A stretch of DNA of 64,000 bases from CAYVTM01 sp964454645 (GCA_964454645.1 CAYVTM010000010.1:6697-70696), one strand, 5' to 3'; shown: positions 1-11,287, numbered from the stretch's first letter. Translations and numbers: made by a program. Notes: a model not told the origin generated them from the letters alone.

Positions 1-249
1 GGTAATTGACATAGACTGAGCTCCCGTACGAACGTTCGCAGGATTTGTTTCAATTACCCAGGTTCCCGTTACTGCCGACCAGTTGTTCGGCGGAGAGGTT
101 GCAGGCAATGCTTCAAAGCCTGTGTTTTGCGCAAAGAGCTCTCCCGGACAGATGGATATGCACGCAAAAAATGCGATACATAAAATTCGAAGGAAATAGC
201 CTTTGTTGATGTTAGCTTTTTGTTTTGGAAAGTAAAAATGTTCATTCAT
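1..249 (-). CDS. Secreted protein, N-terminal part only (runs off left edge)
   Basis: The reading frame starts at an ATG at 249-247 and stays open to the window edge, giving 83 residues. The N-terminus is charged (MNEHFYFPKQK), followed by a hydrophobic stretch (ILCIAFFACISIC) and a likely cleavage region near ELFAQ, so this looks like a Sec signal peptide. The mature start (GFEALP, then PPNNWS and GTWVIE) resembles the jellyroll-type ectodomain openings common in Bacteroidota surface proteins. No catalytic motif is visible. Given the neighbouring T9SS cargo it may be another T9SS substrate, but its C-terminus lies outside the window, so this is inference. The frame was read directly from the sequence. 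Confidence 0.75.
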   Translation of the reverse strand, partial: MNEHFYFPKQKANINKGYFLRILCIAFFACISICPGELFAQNTGFEALPATSPPNNWSAVTGTWVIETNPANVRTGAQSMSIT

Positions 250-602
250 AATAAAGAGTGGTTATATGTAATCAGGTTGTAAAATAGTTTTTTAAAGAAA
301 ATGTAATATTTAGTTAAATAAAACTATAAATAAGTATTGATATTAGAAAATAAAACTGAATTTTTTTGATGATTAAGTATTTCATTTTAAATACGTTTAA
401 ACGTGTAATTGGAGGAAAAGCTTTTGAACTAAAAAACAAAATGTATCAAAAAGTAAAAAATTATACTTAATAATACACTTTAAACAGCCGACGAAGCCTT
501 CACAAGATCAACCTGACATCTGCATATCCTAAAAAAACCAAACCCCGGTATTGCTACCGGGGTTTGGTTTTTAAAGATCAACTGATCCTAATATCAATTC
601 AA
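250..602. other. AT-rich intergenic spacer with terminator
   Basis: This 353-bp spacer separates two minus-strand genes. It is very AT-rich and has no open frame I would trust. The only clear element is the hairpin at 533-572. The part next to the start at 249 presumably carries the promoter of the left-edge gene, but I see no convincing -33/-7 pair. Confidence 0.6.
533..572 (-). terminator. Hairpin terminator of the 3452-aa surface protein gene
   Basis: A near-perfect inverted repeat pairs AACCAAACCCCGGTA with TACCGGGGTTTGGTT around a four-base loop (TTGC). It is flanked by A and T runs, so it can act as an intrinsic terminator in both directions. It lies about 30 bp beyond the stop codon at 603. 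Confidence 0.85.
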
Positions 603-3600
603 TTATTTTTTAGATAAGTCTATTACTCTTATCATGGCTCCCTGGCCATTGACAATCAAACGAATCATATACATGCCGTTCGAGCTCTGTTCATCTGCAT
701 TCCGGTATTCCAGTTCGTGATTGCCCGCTGACTGATGTTCATTGTTCAATACCGTACTCACTTTTCGTCCCAACATATCATACACTTCCACACTTACATC
801 TGATGCTTGTGGTAAATGATAGGCTATTGTCGTACGTTCCATGAACGGATTCGGTTTGGCAACCAATGCGAAGCTTGAAGTATTTTCATTTTCTACACTT
901 ACTATTTTCGGTGATACTTTAATCACTTGTGAAGTTGTAGAAACACAACCCGTTGCTACATTCGTAATCGTTAACGTTACCGTAAACTCTACCGTATCCG
1001 TAAAGTTATGTGTCGGGTTTGGTAAAGCTGAAGTATTCGCTCCGCCACTCGCCGGATCACCGAAGTCCCATGCATACAACTGGCCTGCCACTACGGAACT
1101 TGCCGTAAAGGTTAATGCTGGCCCGTCTGCAGTATAAGTAAAGGCTGCGTTTGGTGTTGTTTTATGATCAATCTCAACTGTATCTGTTGATACACATCCC
1201 TCGGTTGAGGTTACTGTTACCGAATAGATACCGGCTGCATTAACCTGTATCGTTTGCGTTGTTTCCCCTGTACTCCATAAATAGGTTGCTCCGGCGTTAC
1301 CCGCATTCAGTGTAATTATATCATTCACACAGATAGATCTGTCTATACCCAGGTTAACAACCGGCAAATCGTAGAATGTAACACTGATGGTATCGCTCAT
1401 GGTACAACCTCCTTCAATCGTAACGGTTACGACGAAAGTTCCACCGGTATTTAACACTTGAATCGTTTGTGTTGTATCTCCAGTTGACCACTCATAACCA
1501 GCTCCGGCATTACCCGCATCTAAAGTTACAACTGTGCCTGCGCAGACAAAAATATCTTCACCTAAGTTCTGTGTAGGTAGGCTAATTGTATTTATGACAA
1601 TAGTATCATAAACCGAACAACCCGAAGCATTACTTAACTCAACCCAGTAAGAACCGGCATCAGTTACCTGAATCGTTTGTGTTGTATCTCCGGTTGACCA
1701 TACATATTTCACTCCCGAAGTACCTGCATCCAATACAACCGTTGTACCCACACATACTGTTCTATCAGCACCAAGATCTAAACCCGGAATCGAATTGATA
1801 TGTAAATAACGGATGATACCTGAATCACAACCGGTAGCAATATTCTGTACGGTTGCTGTAAACACCAGGGCACTATCCACATCACCTGAAGCGGCAATAT
1901 ACTGTAATGACGAACCGCTCATATTAATGCTACCTGCCGGAACAGCTCCGCCAAGTGTAAGCACTTGTGGATTAAGCACTGTCCAGGTTACGCCAATATC
2001 TACTGCATTAAATCCTGTAGGAGGAGTAATCTCATACGTTAATGTATCTGCTAAACATGCTTCGTCAGGATTGATAAGCGTTCCCGCATTAAAGCTGCCA
2101 TTGAACGGAGAAGACTGTGCTACCGTAGCTCCTGATGGAAGCGGCGCAGGAGTTATGCTTACCGGAACACGTTCCGAAGCACAACCATTACGTCCTGTTT
2201 TAACATGCCAATCATAGAAGTAATAATATAAGCTGTTATTTGCTGTATTGGTTGGAGGAGCCGACAAAGTACTAGTCCTGATATTCAGTATTCCAGGGAC
2301 TACAAACGGATACCCATAATTTCCTCCCGGTGCTGAAGCAGACGGCTCAAAAGCTAAGCCGGAAATTCCCCCGCTTCTTGCACGCGGCATAATTTTATAA
2401 TTATTTCCCGGTACCATATCAAAATTCAAGATCACTCTTTGTGGCGTTGAATTTGCGATTGGAGCTCCGATTACGTTTACAATTCTCGAATGTAATACTG
2501 CGCCGTTACCATCAATTACATCAATTGTTACCGTACCCGAAGTCCCTTCATTGGCTGCAACCGGATAAACTACTACTGATTCTAAAGTAAACGGTGACAG
2601 AACATCGAATACGATTCCATAGTTAGCAAGACCAGCTCCGGAAGTCGGATTAAGTTTTGCAGGTAAACCCGTATTACGCACTTGAATGGTCGATGTGGTT
2701 GCCTCAGCATAATAGGTACCTGCTGTTGCCAGCGACGGAATCTTTAAGGTGTCCCCTGTATGTACCGGTGTTCCCGCATCGATTTGATCGTACCATTTTA
2801 TGGTCACATTCGGATCGTTATGCGAAGCGGCAAGGACTGCTTCTTCACCCATACAAGCTACGCTTGCTACCTGGGCTACCGGAGCTACCGGATAAACAAA
2901 GAGTGTTGCCTCGGTGTATGAAGTATCGTTGTCGTTTGCTACGTCCCCAATTAAATTTACAATGGTTTGAATAGCTATTACTCCCGTATCTGCAGTACTG
3001 TTAAAGTATCGCAGGGTAACGGTATCTCTTTGAGATGCAGCTAATGTCCCGGTATAAATTGTAGTCAGCGTATCGCTTATCGCTCCGCTTATATAAGCCG
3101 TAACATTAAAGCCTGTTTGAGCCACAGTTCCCAGATTATAAATAATCACACGGATACTGTCTGAAGAAACGCCGCAGACAGCAGAGTTCGCAAGCGGATA
3201 CAAAATACCTGTGTTAACAATATCATTTTCAGGAGCGGTAAACTCATCGGCACCGATACAAGGAGGGTCATTTCTCAGCTCTCCATCAATATCATGCGTA
3301 ATTCCCGGTATAGCCTGGCCTTTCTGATACAATGCCGAACCCTCAGCATGCAGATCTAAATCTGAAATAAACCCTGGATTCAAGTTGATTGAAGACCCAT
3401 TTTTGAGCGTAGCTTGTTGTAAGTCCGCTATCGAGTTAATATCAGTACCAAGTATTCGTGCCAATATTCCCTGAGGATTGTTGTCTGAACTGCCTACATA
3501 ATAGTTATTATAGTCAAAGTTCAGATATGCAGTATTTGCTGCCTCGCTATAAATTGCATAAGCATCGGTAGTACTCATTACATTTTCCTGAATATTCGAA

Positions 3601-6600
3601 AATGTATTATTAAGCACATTTAGATTATTAGAAGTAGCACTTACATAAATAGCAGCGCTCTTATCCGGTGTTGTTGTAGTCCTGGAAACCGTACCCGATA
3701 AATGAACAGAGTTATTATACAAACTAACACCTGGAGCACTTACATATATTCCGACATTTGAGGTAGAGCTAAGGTTATCTGAGCCCGGGCCGCTTATTCC
3801 GGAGATCATGTTGTTTGTTACAACCACTCCATTACCGGCACGCACTTCCAGGCCTCTTCCACCCATAGCACCGCCGCCGCCGCCGCCAACTACATTGCGG
3901 ATAACATTATTTACAACCATACCCGAATCAAAACCGTTCAGGCATTGGATACCCCATGATTGCTGCGCTCCGGTATTGCGGATATTTTGAATAAGGTTAT
4001 TTTCGATAAGGGTATGGCTGTTATAATCTAAAGCCAATCCATACAAACGCAAGTTTTCAGTTGTTGAACCATCATCGGCCCCGATAATGTTGCCGGCTAT
4101 AACTGTACCATTGCTTGTATTTCCTCCTGTATTACCCATATTAGCGATACCTACTGAACCCTGATAAATCAAGTTGTTCAGAATCTTATTCCGGTGATTT
4201 CCGGCAACACGTTCATACGGGAAGCCTGCACCACCTAACTTAACAACAATGGAATTACCGGAAGTTGCTCCTGTGGATAATACACAGTTTTTAATGATAT
4301 TATCTGTTGCTCCACTGGTATCGGATCCGAGACCGATAAGCTGTATTGTGGCAATATTAGATGCCGTAGATGTATTACGTATCTGAAAATAACGACCCGA
4401 ATCTCTGTGGCTGCCATCAATAATCACTCTGTCGGCACCATTTAAACGAATCAGACCTCCCGCATAAGAACCCTGTATGATTCGCACAATATTCGTATCG
4501 TTTTTGATTCTTACTGTATAGTTTCCTTGTCCTACTTCCACTAACTGGTTTAATGCATTTGCACCGTTTTCTCCAAGACTGGATTTTATAATAACTGTGA
4601 TATCATTCGATATAGCGCGGTCATTCAGATATTTAAATAGCCCATCATTGGATGTTAAATTAGGAAACTGCTGACCGGTACCAACCAGGAAGGTATCCTG
4701 AGAGATGATAGCAGAAATTCTGTAGCTCAGTAAATCTCCGTTTAATGGGAAATTTGTTGAGCCTAATTGCATAATCGTAATAGGATCTTCAGTAAAAATT
4801 CCGTGGCTATTCGATACATAACCGATAGAATCCTGTGCAACAAAGAAATACTCAATTATGCTATCTGTTGCAATTGCAGAACCATATAATTTTGAATAAT
4901 CAATCTCAAAACTGAAAGGAGAAGTTGCATTCAAGGCTTCGGTATATTTCCATCCGTTGGTAGTATCTGTATTATCTACAAAGTTGTTCGCATTCGATGT
5001 GTATTTATAGTAAATTCTCGGACGATTCGCCGGACTTACATCCACACCTGCCTGGTCAGTAATATCCACAACACCTCCGACAAGATAATTCGCTATGGAA
5101 GTAGTGTTTTTAATCGGATTAATTACCTGGAAGCGCGGACCGCTAAAATCTCCGGTAGTTTCATAAGCACCAATATAAGGGCTAAGCAGATCGCGCGTAT
5201 TGCCATCTATATCCTCAGTAACCTGAGGAACAGCGATTCCCGAATTAACGAGCGGACTTCCGCCACGTGGAACCAGGTTATAACGTCCATTATACAAAGG
5301 ATCTGCATCGATACTATTCAGGTCATTTGAATGCAGGGTCTGCCACTGAGCAAGGGTGCGATTACTACCATGATAACCGGCAAAGCCACTTGGTGTATAA
5401 AACAAATTATAATCGCTGACCGGAATTGTAGCAGCAGTAGCAAAATACATTCCTATTCTGTTACCGGTAGTATTTCGCGTAATAGAGATACTGTTATTAT
5501 AATATTCCAGCCCTGAGGCTTCTGTTGTCTGATAGAATCCATAAGTAGCCTGTGTTTTACCGCTTATCTGATCGTTCAATGAAATAGAATTGTGCAGATA
5601 GCTGATGCTATCGCTGCTTGAATTATAAATACCATAACATAGACCACCTCCATTAATTGCATAAATAACATTATTTGCCACAAGCCCTCTGTTTTGTAGG
5701 GTATGATCAGCATTTGCAAGATAAATCGGGTAAGAGGCAGATGTACTTGTCGGCATCAGGTCGAATAAATTATGTATTCTGTTGTTTACAATACGCAATC
5801 CTGAAGTAACAGCGCTCGCGTAAATACCATGCATGGTTGTTGAGCTTGTACGGGTTGGGCGACTTATATCATTCTCTTCTATGGTTACATTGTGTTGATT
5901 AAGGACATAAATACCATAATTATAACTGTTTTTAATTGTATTTCTACTAATTAAATGACCCGAAGTCCCCGCATGGTTGGTCGTAGTACCAGACACTACG
6001 ATGCCGTAAAACCCTCCATCTATAACGTTGTTAATAATTTTATTATTCATGAACAAACCGGCTGTTGTTGCACCGGTATTGCTACCCGATATTATTATAC
6101 CTGCATGGTTACCACTAGTTGTTGAACTTGGACTCACGATAATCGTATTATTACTGATTGTATTGTTATTGGAGCCTGTAAATAAATGAACACCCCAACC
6201 ATAAGTTCCTGCTGAATTTACAATATTAAATCCATTGATGGTAACATAATCCACCGCAACCAACCTGAATACATAACGATCTGCAGTAACACTCGAAGCC
6301 TGGGTGATAATTGCACCGTTTCCGTTGAAAACAAGTGGCCGGGTTGAATCTAACCCGGAAATATTTGATAAAAGAATCTGTTCATTATACGGACCTGCGG
6401 AAGAATCTACTTCAAATCTCACACTATCACATATACCGTATGTTGATAAAAGGTTTACTGCCTCAGATATTGATTGAAAATCTGCAGTTGTCCCGCCAAT
6501 AGTGTAAACCCCGGCAAAAGATGTACGTATATTACTTTTCTGAACGGTATCATTAGCATTAACAAGGTCTGTCAGACCATTCGGATTGGTAGTCCACGCT

Positions 6601-9600
6601 TTAATAGTATAATTTACATTTGCCTGAGCATTGAAAGTTCCAATTACAATCGATGTATCTTCACCCGAAAATAAATTACCTGAATAATTGAAAGGGGATT
6701 GTGCAATGCCATTCAGTTCCCAATTAATTGTAACGTTTCCCAGAGAGTTAACACCAAAATTATTTAAAGTTACTTTTACTGCCTGCACTCCCGGACAGAA
6801 CATCAATGGCGAATCAATGCTTGTAAGACCAGCATCTTCCGTAACGGGAGCAAACTCAATCGCTCCTATATCCGGGGATGATCCGCGAATGATTCCAAAA
6901 AAATCATCAGGTACCAAAACAAGTGAAACGCCTGCATCATTTATAGCCACAGCTCCGGGAGTAAGTTCTCCTATAGCCGGAGCCATGCATAGCGGGTCTA
7001 CACTCTGACTGTTCTGGTCTTTATTACTTGCAAGCTGCCAATCAGCCAATGTAGCATACAAACTGCCCATATATGCTACGGCAGGTGTATTGGTTGTACC
7101 GGTTCCGGTACTGATATTACTTACGAATAAATCGTTATTGTCTGAAACAATAGTGCTGCCGGTTGCAAGGCTAATCGCCCTACGGGGCCCAGTACCAGCT
7201 CTGTTCATATACAGAATATTGTTCTTAACTTCCTGACCCTCGCCCAATGAGCTTTCATAAAAAGCATAACCCGCAACCGTAGCTATAGAATTAATATCGC
7301 TGATATAAACAGTATTATTATACCAAAGAACATGGTCGGAGCTTACACTGTAAAGACCGTAAATAATACCATTCGTATTAATATTATATATCAGGTTATT
7401 ACGCACGATCACCGGGCGGCTAGCGACCGCATCGCTGCTACTCAACTGAATACCGTAAGCAGCTGTAGTTACTGACGAATTTGCTGTATGCGTATCGTGT
7501 ATCCGGTTTTTCTCAACAATCACACTTTTCGCCCCCCCGAGTATGATAACACCTGCTCCCCCGGCTCCAAAGCCGGTACGCGTCGGTCTTGAAATATCAT
7601 TACCGGAAACAAGTGTACTGTCAGCAGCATTTACATAGATACCGTGCAAATAAGCGTCTTTTATCTCGTTATTAATAATCCGGTTATAAACAGAAGCTTC
7701 ATTATTAGCAAGCCCGGTAATGGCTATTCCATAATTACCTCCGTTAATTATATTATTTTCGATCAGGTTATAAGCACCCGTTGTTCCGGGTGTAATAGCT
7801 GTATTACTACCATTCAGTATAATACCTGCATAATTTAAAGTAGTAGCCGTTTTATTAAGTGTAATGGTATTGTTGCGGATCGTATTATAATCCGAACCGG
7901 CCATAATGTGAATACCCCAACCATACGTGGCTGTATCATTGCCCACGATATTCAAGCTGTCAATCGTTATATAATCCGAAGACTCGATACGGATTATATA
8001 ACGTTCATTCGTATTATTCGGGCTGGCTTCTACCGTCGCTCCGTTACCCTTGAACCGTATCGTATTTGAACTATCAGTTCCTGATACATTACTAATCAAT
8101 ACCTGGCCGATATAAGGGCCGGACAGCGGATTAATATCAAAGACAACCGCATCACAAACGCCACGTGCACTGAGGGCTGCTGCTGCCAGGGAAACATCCG
8201 CGTAATCAGCACCAACTCCTCCAACAGTATAGTTACCCGCAAGTCCCGATTGTAAGGTCAGGCTTCTTGCTGTATCATTTAACTGATTAAAATCCGGTAA
8301 ATTATTAGGGTTGCTAGACCATGCAACAATCGAATACGCGGTATCTTTTATTACATTAAACTGTCCGATTGTAACATCAAAAGATTCACCCGGCATAGCA
8401 AAGCCTAAATAAGTAAAAGGCGTTTGTAATACTCCGTTCAATGTCCAGTTAATATCTACGCTACTCAATGGGTTTAAACCCGCATTGGTTATCAATACCG
8501 ATACATCTTGTGAACCCACACAGACCTTTGGCAAATTTACAGCGTTCATACTTACATCTTCTGTAGGTGGATTAAATTCATAAGCCCCTATATCCGGTGT
8601 TGCAGATCTTAATACTCCTGTAATATCATCCGTTACTTCTGTCAATGAAAGAGCAGAATTATTGAGAGCTGCTGCACCGGGAACATGATTACCCGTTAAA
8701 CCCGGACCCAAAAGCGGGTCTGTTTCAACGCCATTTATGTCGTTTCCAAACAATTGCCAATCGGTTAAAGCAGCATACGTGGTTCCTGAAGTTCCACCGT
8801 AATGAGCGACCGCATTATTACCACTCCCGGCAGAACTAATATAAAAGGCATTGTAGTCAGAATTTACTGTCACTCCGGCGGTATTCCAATACTGGCCTAT
8901 ACGTGCGCCGGAACCCGGTGAGTTAATGTAAAAAATATTGTTGTATAATTTAATGCCCGTCGCTGCAGTAGTCTGATAGAAACCATAAATCACTCCTGCC
9001 GATGGATTCGGATCATCCATAATTATGGTATTATTATAGAAGCTGGTATTGTCGCTGCTGCTGTTATACAAAGCATAACGAGCGCCGGTAGTACCGTTCA
9101 TATTATAAATAACATTGTTTCTAACTATGAAATCATCCGGGCTGTCGGAATCGGTGCCGCTTATATACATACCATAGGCAGCAGCTGTAGCGCTTGTGGA
9201 TGAGCCGAAAGGATCATGTATTTTATTTTTCTCTATGATAGTCCGTTTTGCACTGGTAGAGGTAAATACTCCGGCAAAAGCAGATCCATTAGTCCTATCC
9301 TGGCGATAAAGGTCGTTTTCGGATATCTGTGTGCTGTCTGCATACGAAAGATACATTTGATACATATACGCATCACGGACAGTATTTTTTTTGAACACGT
9401 TTGCTTTGTTAGAGGCAAAACCCGCAGAGCTTCCATAAAATGTAATGCCGTAATACCCTCCAACAATGGTGTTATCTTCAAAAAGATTATTGCTGAAACC
9501 CGTACCTCCTGTGCTGTAGGTACTGACCGATCCGTTTAAGAGCACTCCATGAAAAGCGGAAGCAGTCGTATCAATACGGGTTTTAATGGTACAATTACGC

Positions 9601-10961
9601 ACAATATTATTCGAAGAGCCACTTAATAAGTTAAGCGCCCATCCATAAGTAGAACTGTTATCAACTTCTATGGTTAAACTATCCAATATAACATAATCCA
9701 CATCGCTTAAACGAAATACATGTGGATTGGCAGAAGTATTCGGTGCAAAACGTACGGTACTGCTGTTTCCCACAAAACGAACGGGGTTACTTTCACTCGC
9801 ACCTGCAATGGTATTAATAACCACTTGTTCCGTATAAACATCGGAGCTCACGCTGAACGTAACCGGACCCGAAACTCCCGCGCAACCTAAAGCATAATTT
9901 GCATCGGCAAAAGAGCTGAAGTTTGTGAACGATGCCGGCGAGTTTTTATCGATGGTATAACTCCCTGCTAAAGCTGCAGTAAAGGCATTAACAACAATAG
10001 CGTTAGAGGTATCGCTTTGTCCCGAGCAGGCAGCTATGGCACGATAATATTTTGTGTTTACTGTTTGTGAAGTACTATATGATGTTCCGTTAGCGGCTGG
10101 AATATCCGTCCAGCTAACATTATCAGCACTCTCTTGCCACTGGTAAGTTTGACCTGTACCGAATGAGTTCCCTACCAAAGACATACTGTATGTTTCTCCG
10201 CTACAAACCCAGGTTTTAGAAGTATTAATCGTCCCCGCTGTAGGAGGGGCAGTACAGGCGACAGCTGCCATATAATTAATTTTTAGCTGCGGATGGATTG
10301 AATTGGTTGATGCTAAAGCATCGTTCAGAATGTCGCTTGTAGTATTATTATTATATTTTATACTATGTGCTACGAAATCCGGAAATTGTGCGGTATTGTC
10401 GTAGTACCAGTTAATTGTGCTTGTCGTCCCGGTTCCTGCCGGTTTAGAATATTCTACCAAGATTACGAGATGCGGCCCTGTGGCTGTATTAAATACATAG
10501 GGATTACTGAAAGCAAAGCTTTTCCATCCTGCATCACTACCAATATTACTTGCCGGATCGCTATCGTAAACAAGAGTAGCCCCTGTTATGGCCGTAGCAA
10601 AACTTAGGGTTCCCGCTCCCCAGGTATTATCGTTGTAATTCTTAAGATAAATCTTATAATTACCACCCGGAGTAAGAGAGCCTGTGGCTGTTGCCCTGTT
10701 AAACTCTATGCTCGTGATAAAGTCTCCGTTTGCCAAACCCGTCAATAAACCCTGTGGGTAAATGTAGGCATGGCGGCTTGAACGAGCTAACGCTGTCCCG
10801 GTTGTATAAAGTGGTCCATAGGTTATACTGTTCGTCGTTCCAGAAGCTACCGTAATAGTGGACTGTGCCTTTACTACTTCGGGAAAGATAAATAATATAC
10901 TGATTACAACCATGTAGAATACACACAGCTTTAAGAGCGTACTACGTAAAATGTTATTCAT
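603..10961 (-). CDS. Giant T9SS-secreted beta-helix surface protein (3452 aa)
   Basis: The N-terminus has a signal peptide (MNNILRSTLLKLC, hydrophobic FYMVVISILFIF, cleavage near VVKAQ). Residues about 330-2580 hold four right-handed beta-helix modules starting near 330, 907, 1484 and 2076. The first three each open with a G.YT(I/V) element and contain a YGW(A/G)(L/I/V)(N/H)L-like line followed by N.TI turns, and CARDB-like segments separate them (for example residues 800-905). Residues about 3062-3266 carry three repeats of LG.(D)..(V/I)C....VTLDAG followed by WSTG(D/E)TTQTIQV. A PKD-like domain lies near 3270-3335 and a type A T9SS sorting domain at about 3362-3452 (KPNPFMERTTIAYHLP to GMYMIRLIV). 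No enzymatic motif is visible. By family this is a T9SS-exported cell-surface or extracellular protein; adhesion or polysaccharide binding is inference. Residue positions are estimates. Confidence 0.93.
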   Translation of the reverse strand: MNNILRSTLLKLCVFYMVVISILFIFPEVVKAQSTITVASGTTNSITYGPLYTTGTALARSSRHAYIYPQGLLTGLANGDFITSIEFNRATATGSLTPGGNYKIYLKNYNDNTWGAGTLSFATAITGATLVYDSDPASNIGSDAGWKSFAFSNPYVFNTATGPHLVILVEYSKPAGTGTTSTINWYYDNTAQFPDFVAHSIKYNNNTTSDILNDALASTNSIHPQLKINYMAAVACTAPPTAGTINTSKTWVCSGETYSMSLVGNSFGTGQTYQWQESADNVSWTDIPAANGTSYSTSQTVNTKYYRAIAACSGQSDTSNAIVVNAFTAALAGSYTIDKNSPASFTNFSSFADANYALGCAGVSGPVTFSVSSDVYTEQVVINTIAGASESNPVRFVGNSSTVRFAPNTSANPHVFRLSDVDYVILDSLTIEVDNSSTYGWALNLLSGSSNNIVRNCTIKTRIDTTASAFHGVLLNGSVSTYSTGGTGFSNNLFEDNTIVGGYYGITFYGSSAGFASNKANVFKKNTVRDAYMYQMYLSYADSTQISENDLYRQDRTNGSAFAGVFTSTSAKRTIIEKNKIHDPFGSSTSATAAAYGMYISGTDSDSPDDFIVRNNVIYNMNGTTGARYALYNSSSDNTSFYNNTIIMDDPNPSAGVIYGFYQTTAATGIKLYNNIFYINSPGSGARIGQYWNTAGVTVNSDYNAFYISSAGSGNNAVAHYGGTSGTTYAALTDWQLFGNDINGVETDPLLGPGLTGNHVPGAAALNNSALSLTEVTDDITGVLRSATPDIGAYEFNPPTEDVSMNAVNLPKVCVGSQDVSVLITNAGLNPLSSVDINWTLNGVLQTPFTYLGFAMPGESFDVTIGQFNVIKDTAYSIVAWSSNPNNLPDFNQLNDTARSLTLQSGLAGNYTVGGVGADYADVSLAAAALSARGVCDAVVFDINPLSGPYIGQVLISNVSGTDSSNTIRFKGNGATVEASPNNTNERYIIRIESSDYITIDSLNIVGNDTATYGWGIHIMAGSDYNTIRNNTITLNKTATTLNYAGIILNGSNTAITPGTTGAYNLIENNIINGGNYGIAITGLANNEASVYNRIINNEIKDAYLHGIYVNAADSTLVSGNDISRPTRTGFGAGGAGVIILGGAKSVIVEKNRIHDTHTANSSVTTAAYGIQLSSSDAVASRPVIVRNNLIYNINTNGIIYGLYSVSSDHVLWYNNTVYISDINSIATVAGYAFYESSLGEGQEVKNNILYMNRAGTGPRRAISLATGSTIVSDNNDLFVSNISTGTGTTNTPAVAYMGSLYATLADWQLASNKDQNSQSVDPLCMAPAIGELTPGAVAINDAGVSLVLVPDDFFGIIRGSSPDIGAIEFAPVTEDAGLTSIDSPLMFCPGVQAVKVTLNNFGVNSLGNVTINWELNGIAQSPFNYSGNLFSGEDTSIVIGTFNAQANVNYTIKAWTTNPNGLTDLVNANDTVQKSNIRTSFAGVYTIGGTTADFQSISEAVNLLSTYGICDSVRFEVDSSAGPYNEQILLSNISGLDSTRPLVFNGNGAIITQASSVTADRYVFRLVAVDYVTINGFNIVNSAGTYGWGVHLFTGSNNNTISNNTIIVSPSSTTSGNHAGIIISGSNTGATTAGLFMNNKIINNVIDGGFYGIVVSGTTTNHAGTSGHLISRNTIKNSYNYGIYVLNQHNVTIEENDISRPTRTSSTTMHGIYASAVTSGLRIVNNRIHNLFDLMPTSTSASYPIYLANADHTLQNRGLVANNVIYAINGGGLCYGIYNSSSDSISYLHNSISLNDQISGKTQATYGFYQTTEASGLEYYNNSISITRNTTGNRIGMYFATAATIPVSDYNLFYTPSGFAGYHGSNRTLAQWQTLHSNDLNSIDADPLYNGRYNLVPRGGSPLVNSGIAVPQVTEDIDGNTRDLLSPYIGAYETTGDFSGPRFQVINPIKNTTSIANYLVGGVVDITDQAGVDVSPANRPRIYYKYTSNANNFVDNTDTTNGWKYTEALNATSPFSFEIDYSKLYGSAIATDSIIEYFFVAQDSIGYVSNSHGIFTEDPITIMQLGSTNFPLNGDLLSYRISAIISQDTFLVGTGQQFPNLTSNDGLFKYLNDRAISNDITVIIKSSLGENGANALNQLVEVGQGNYTVRIKNDTNIVRIIQGSYAGGLIRLNGADRVIIDGSHRDSGRYFQIRNTSTASNIATIQLIGLGSDTSGATDNIIKNCVLSTGATSGNSIVVKLGGAGFPYERVAGNHRNKILNNLIYQGSVGIANMGNTGGNTSNGTVIAGNIIGADDGSTTENLRLYGLALDYNSHTLIENNLIQNIRNTGAQQSWGIQCLNGFDSGMVVNNVIRNVVGGGGGGAMGGRGLEVRAGNGVVVTNNMISGISGPGSDNLSSTSNVGIYVSAPGVSLYNNSVHLSGTVSRTTTTPDKSAAIYVSATSNNLNVLNNTFSNIQENVMSTTDAYAIYSEAANTAYLNFDYNNYYVGSSDNNPQGILARILGTDINSIADLQQATLKNGSSINLNPGFISDLDLHAEGSALYQKGQAIPGITHDIDGELRNDPPCIGADEFTAPENDIVNTGILYPLANSAVCGVSSDSIRVIIYNLGTVAQTGFNVTAYISGAISDTLTTIYTGTLAASQRDTVTLRYFNSTADTGVIAIQTIVNLIGDVANDNDTSYTEATLFVYPVAPVAQVASVACMGEEAVLAASHNDPNVTIKWYDQIDAGTPVHTGDTLKIPSLATAGTYYAEATTSTIQVRNTGLPAKLNPTSGAGLANYGIVFDVLSPFTLESVVVYPVAANEGTSGTVTIDVIDGNGAVLHSRIVNVIGAPIANSTPQRVILNFDMVPGNNYKIMPRARSGGISGLAFEPSASAPGGNYGYPFVVPGILNIRTSTLSAPPTNTANNSLYYYFYDWHVKTGRNGCASERVPVSITPAPLPSGATVAQSSPFNGSFNAGTLINPDEACLADTLTYEITPPTGFNAVDIGVTWTVLNPQVLTLGGAVPAGSINMSGSSLQYIAASGDVDSALVFTATVQNIATGCDSGIIRYLHINSIPGLDLGADRTVCVGTTVVLDAGTSGVKYVWSTGDTTQTIQVTDAGSYWVELSNASGCSVYDTIVINTISLPTQNLGEDIFVCAGTVVTLDAGNAGAGYEWSTGDTTQTIQVLNTGGTFVVTVTIEGGCTMSDTISVTFYDLPVVNLGIDRSICVNDIITLNAGNAGATYLWSTGETTQTIQVNAAGIYSVTVTSTEGCVSTDTVEIDHKTTPNAAFTYTADGPALTFTASSVVAGQLYAWDFGDPASGGANTSALPNPTHNFTDTVEFTVTLTITNVATGCVSTTSQVIKVSPKIVSVENENTSSFALVAKPNPFMERTTIAYHLPQASDVSVEVYDMLGRKVSTVLNNEHQSAGNHELEYRNADEQSSNGMYMIRLIVNGQGAMIRVIDLSKK

Positions 10962-11287
10962 AACATTAAATTTTTAAGATAAGATAAATTAACTATTATA
11001 CAACGTATGTAGCAGTATATATAACTACAATACACAACGAACCTGCAATATACATCTACATTTTCATATATTTGCAAATATATTTACACAAAATATTATA
11101 TTCTGATTATAAGCATGACAATAAAACAATTATACTACCCTTACCCCTCATTAAGGTAATGTAATATTGTTAAATACCGATTATACTGTTTAAAGATAGT
11201 TTTGAAAGATTCAAAACTATTGTCATCGAAATGTAAAAAAGGGTGTTTCGGGAACATAACACCAGAAGAAAGGGATAGAAGTTAAGA
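10962..11287. other. Intergenic spacer upstream of the 3452-aa gene
   Basis: This 326-bp AT-rich spacer separates the giant gene from the lrp-like gene, both on the minus strand. The reverse complement of 11075-11082 (TATATTTG) matches the TAnnTTTG -7 box of Bacteroidota and is the best promoter candidate for the giant gene. It would leave a leader of about 110 nt. I found no matching -33 TTTG at the usual spacing, so this is weak. No gene or strong hairpin is evident. Confidence 0.4.

Noticed and set aside
5260..5280. CCACGTGGAAC word resembling half of a parS site
   Set aside because: Only the right half matches the consensus and it lies inside the giant coding sequence.
9216..9539. Plus-strand open frame of 107 residues inside the giant gene
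   Set aside because: It lies wholly antisense to the 3452-aa frame and has no signal, domain or start context; it follows from repeat codon bias.
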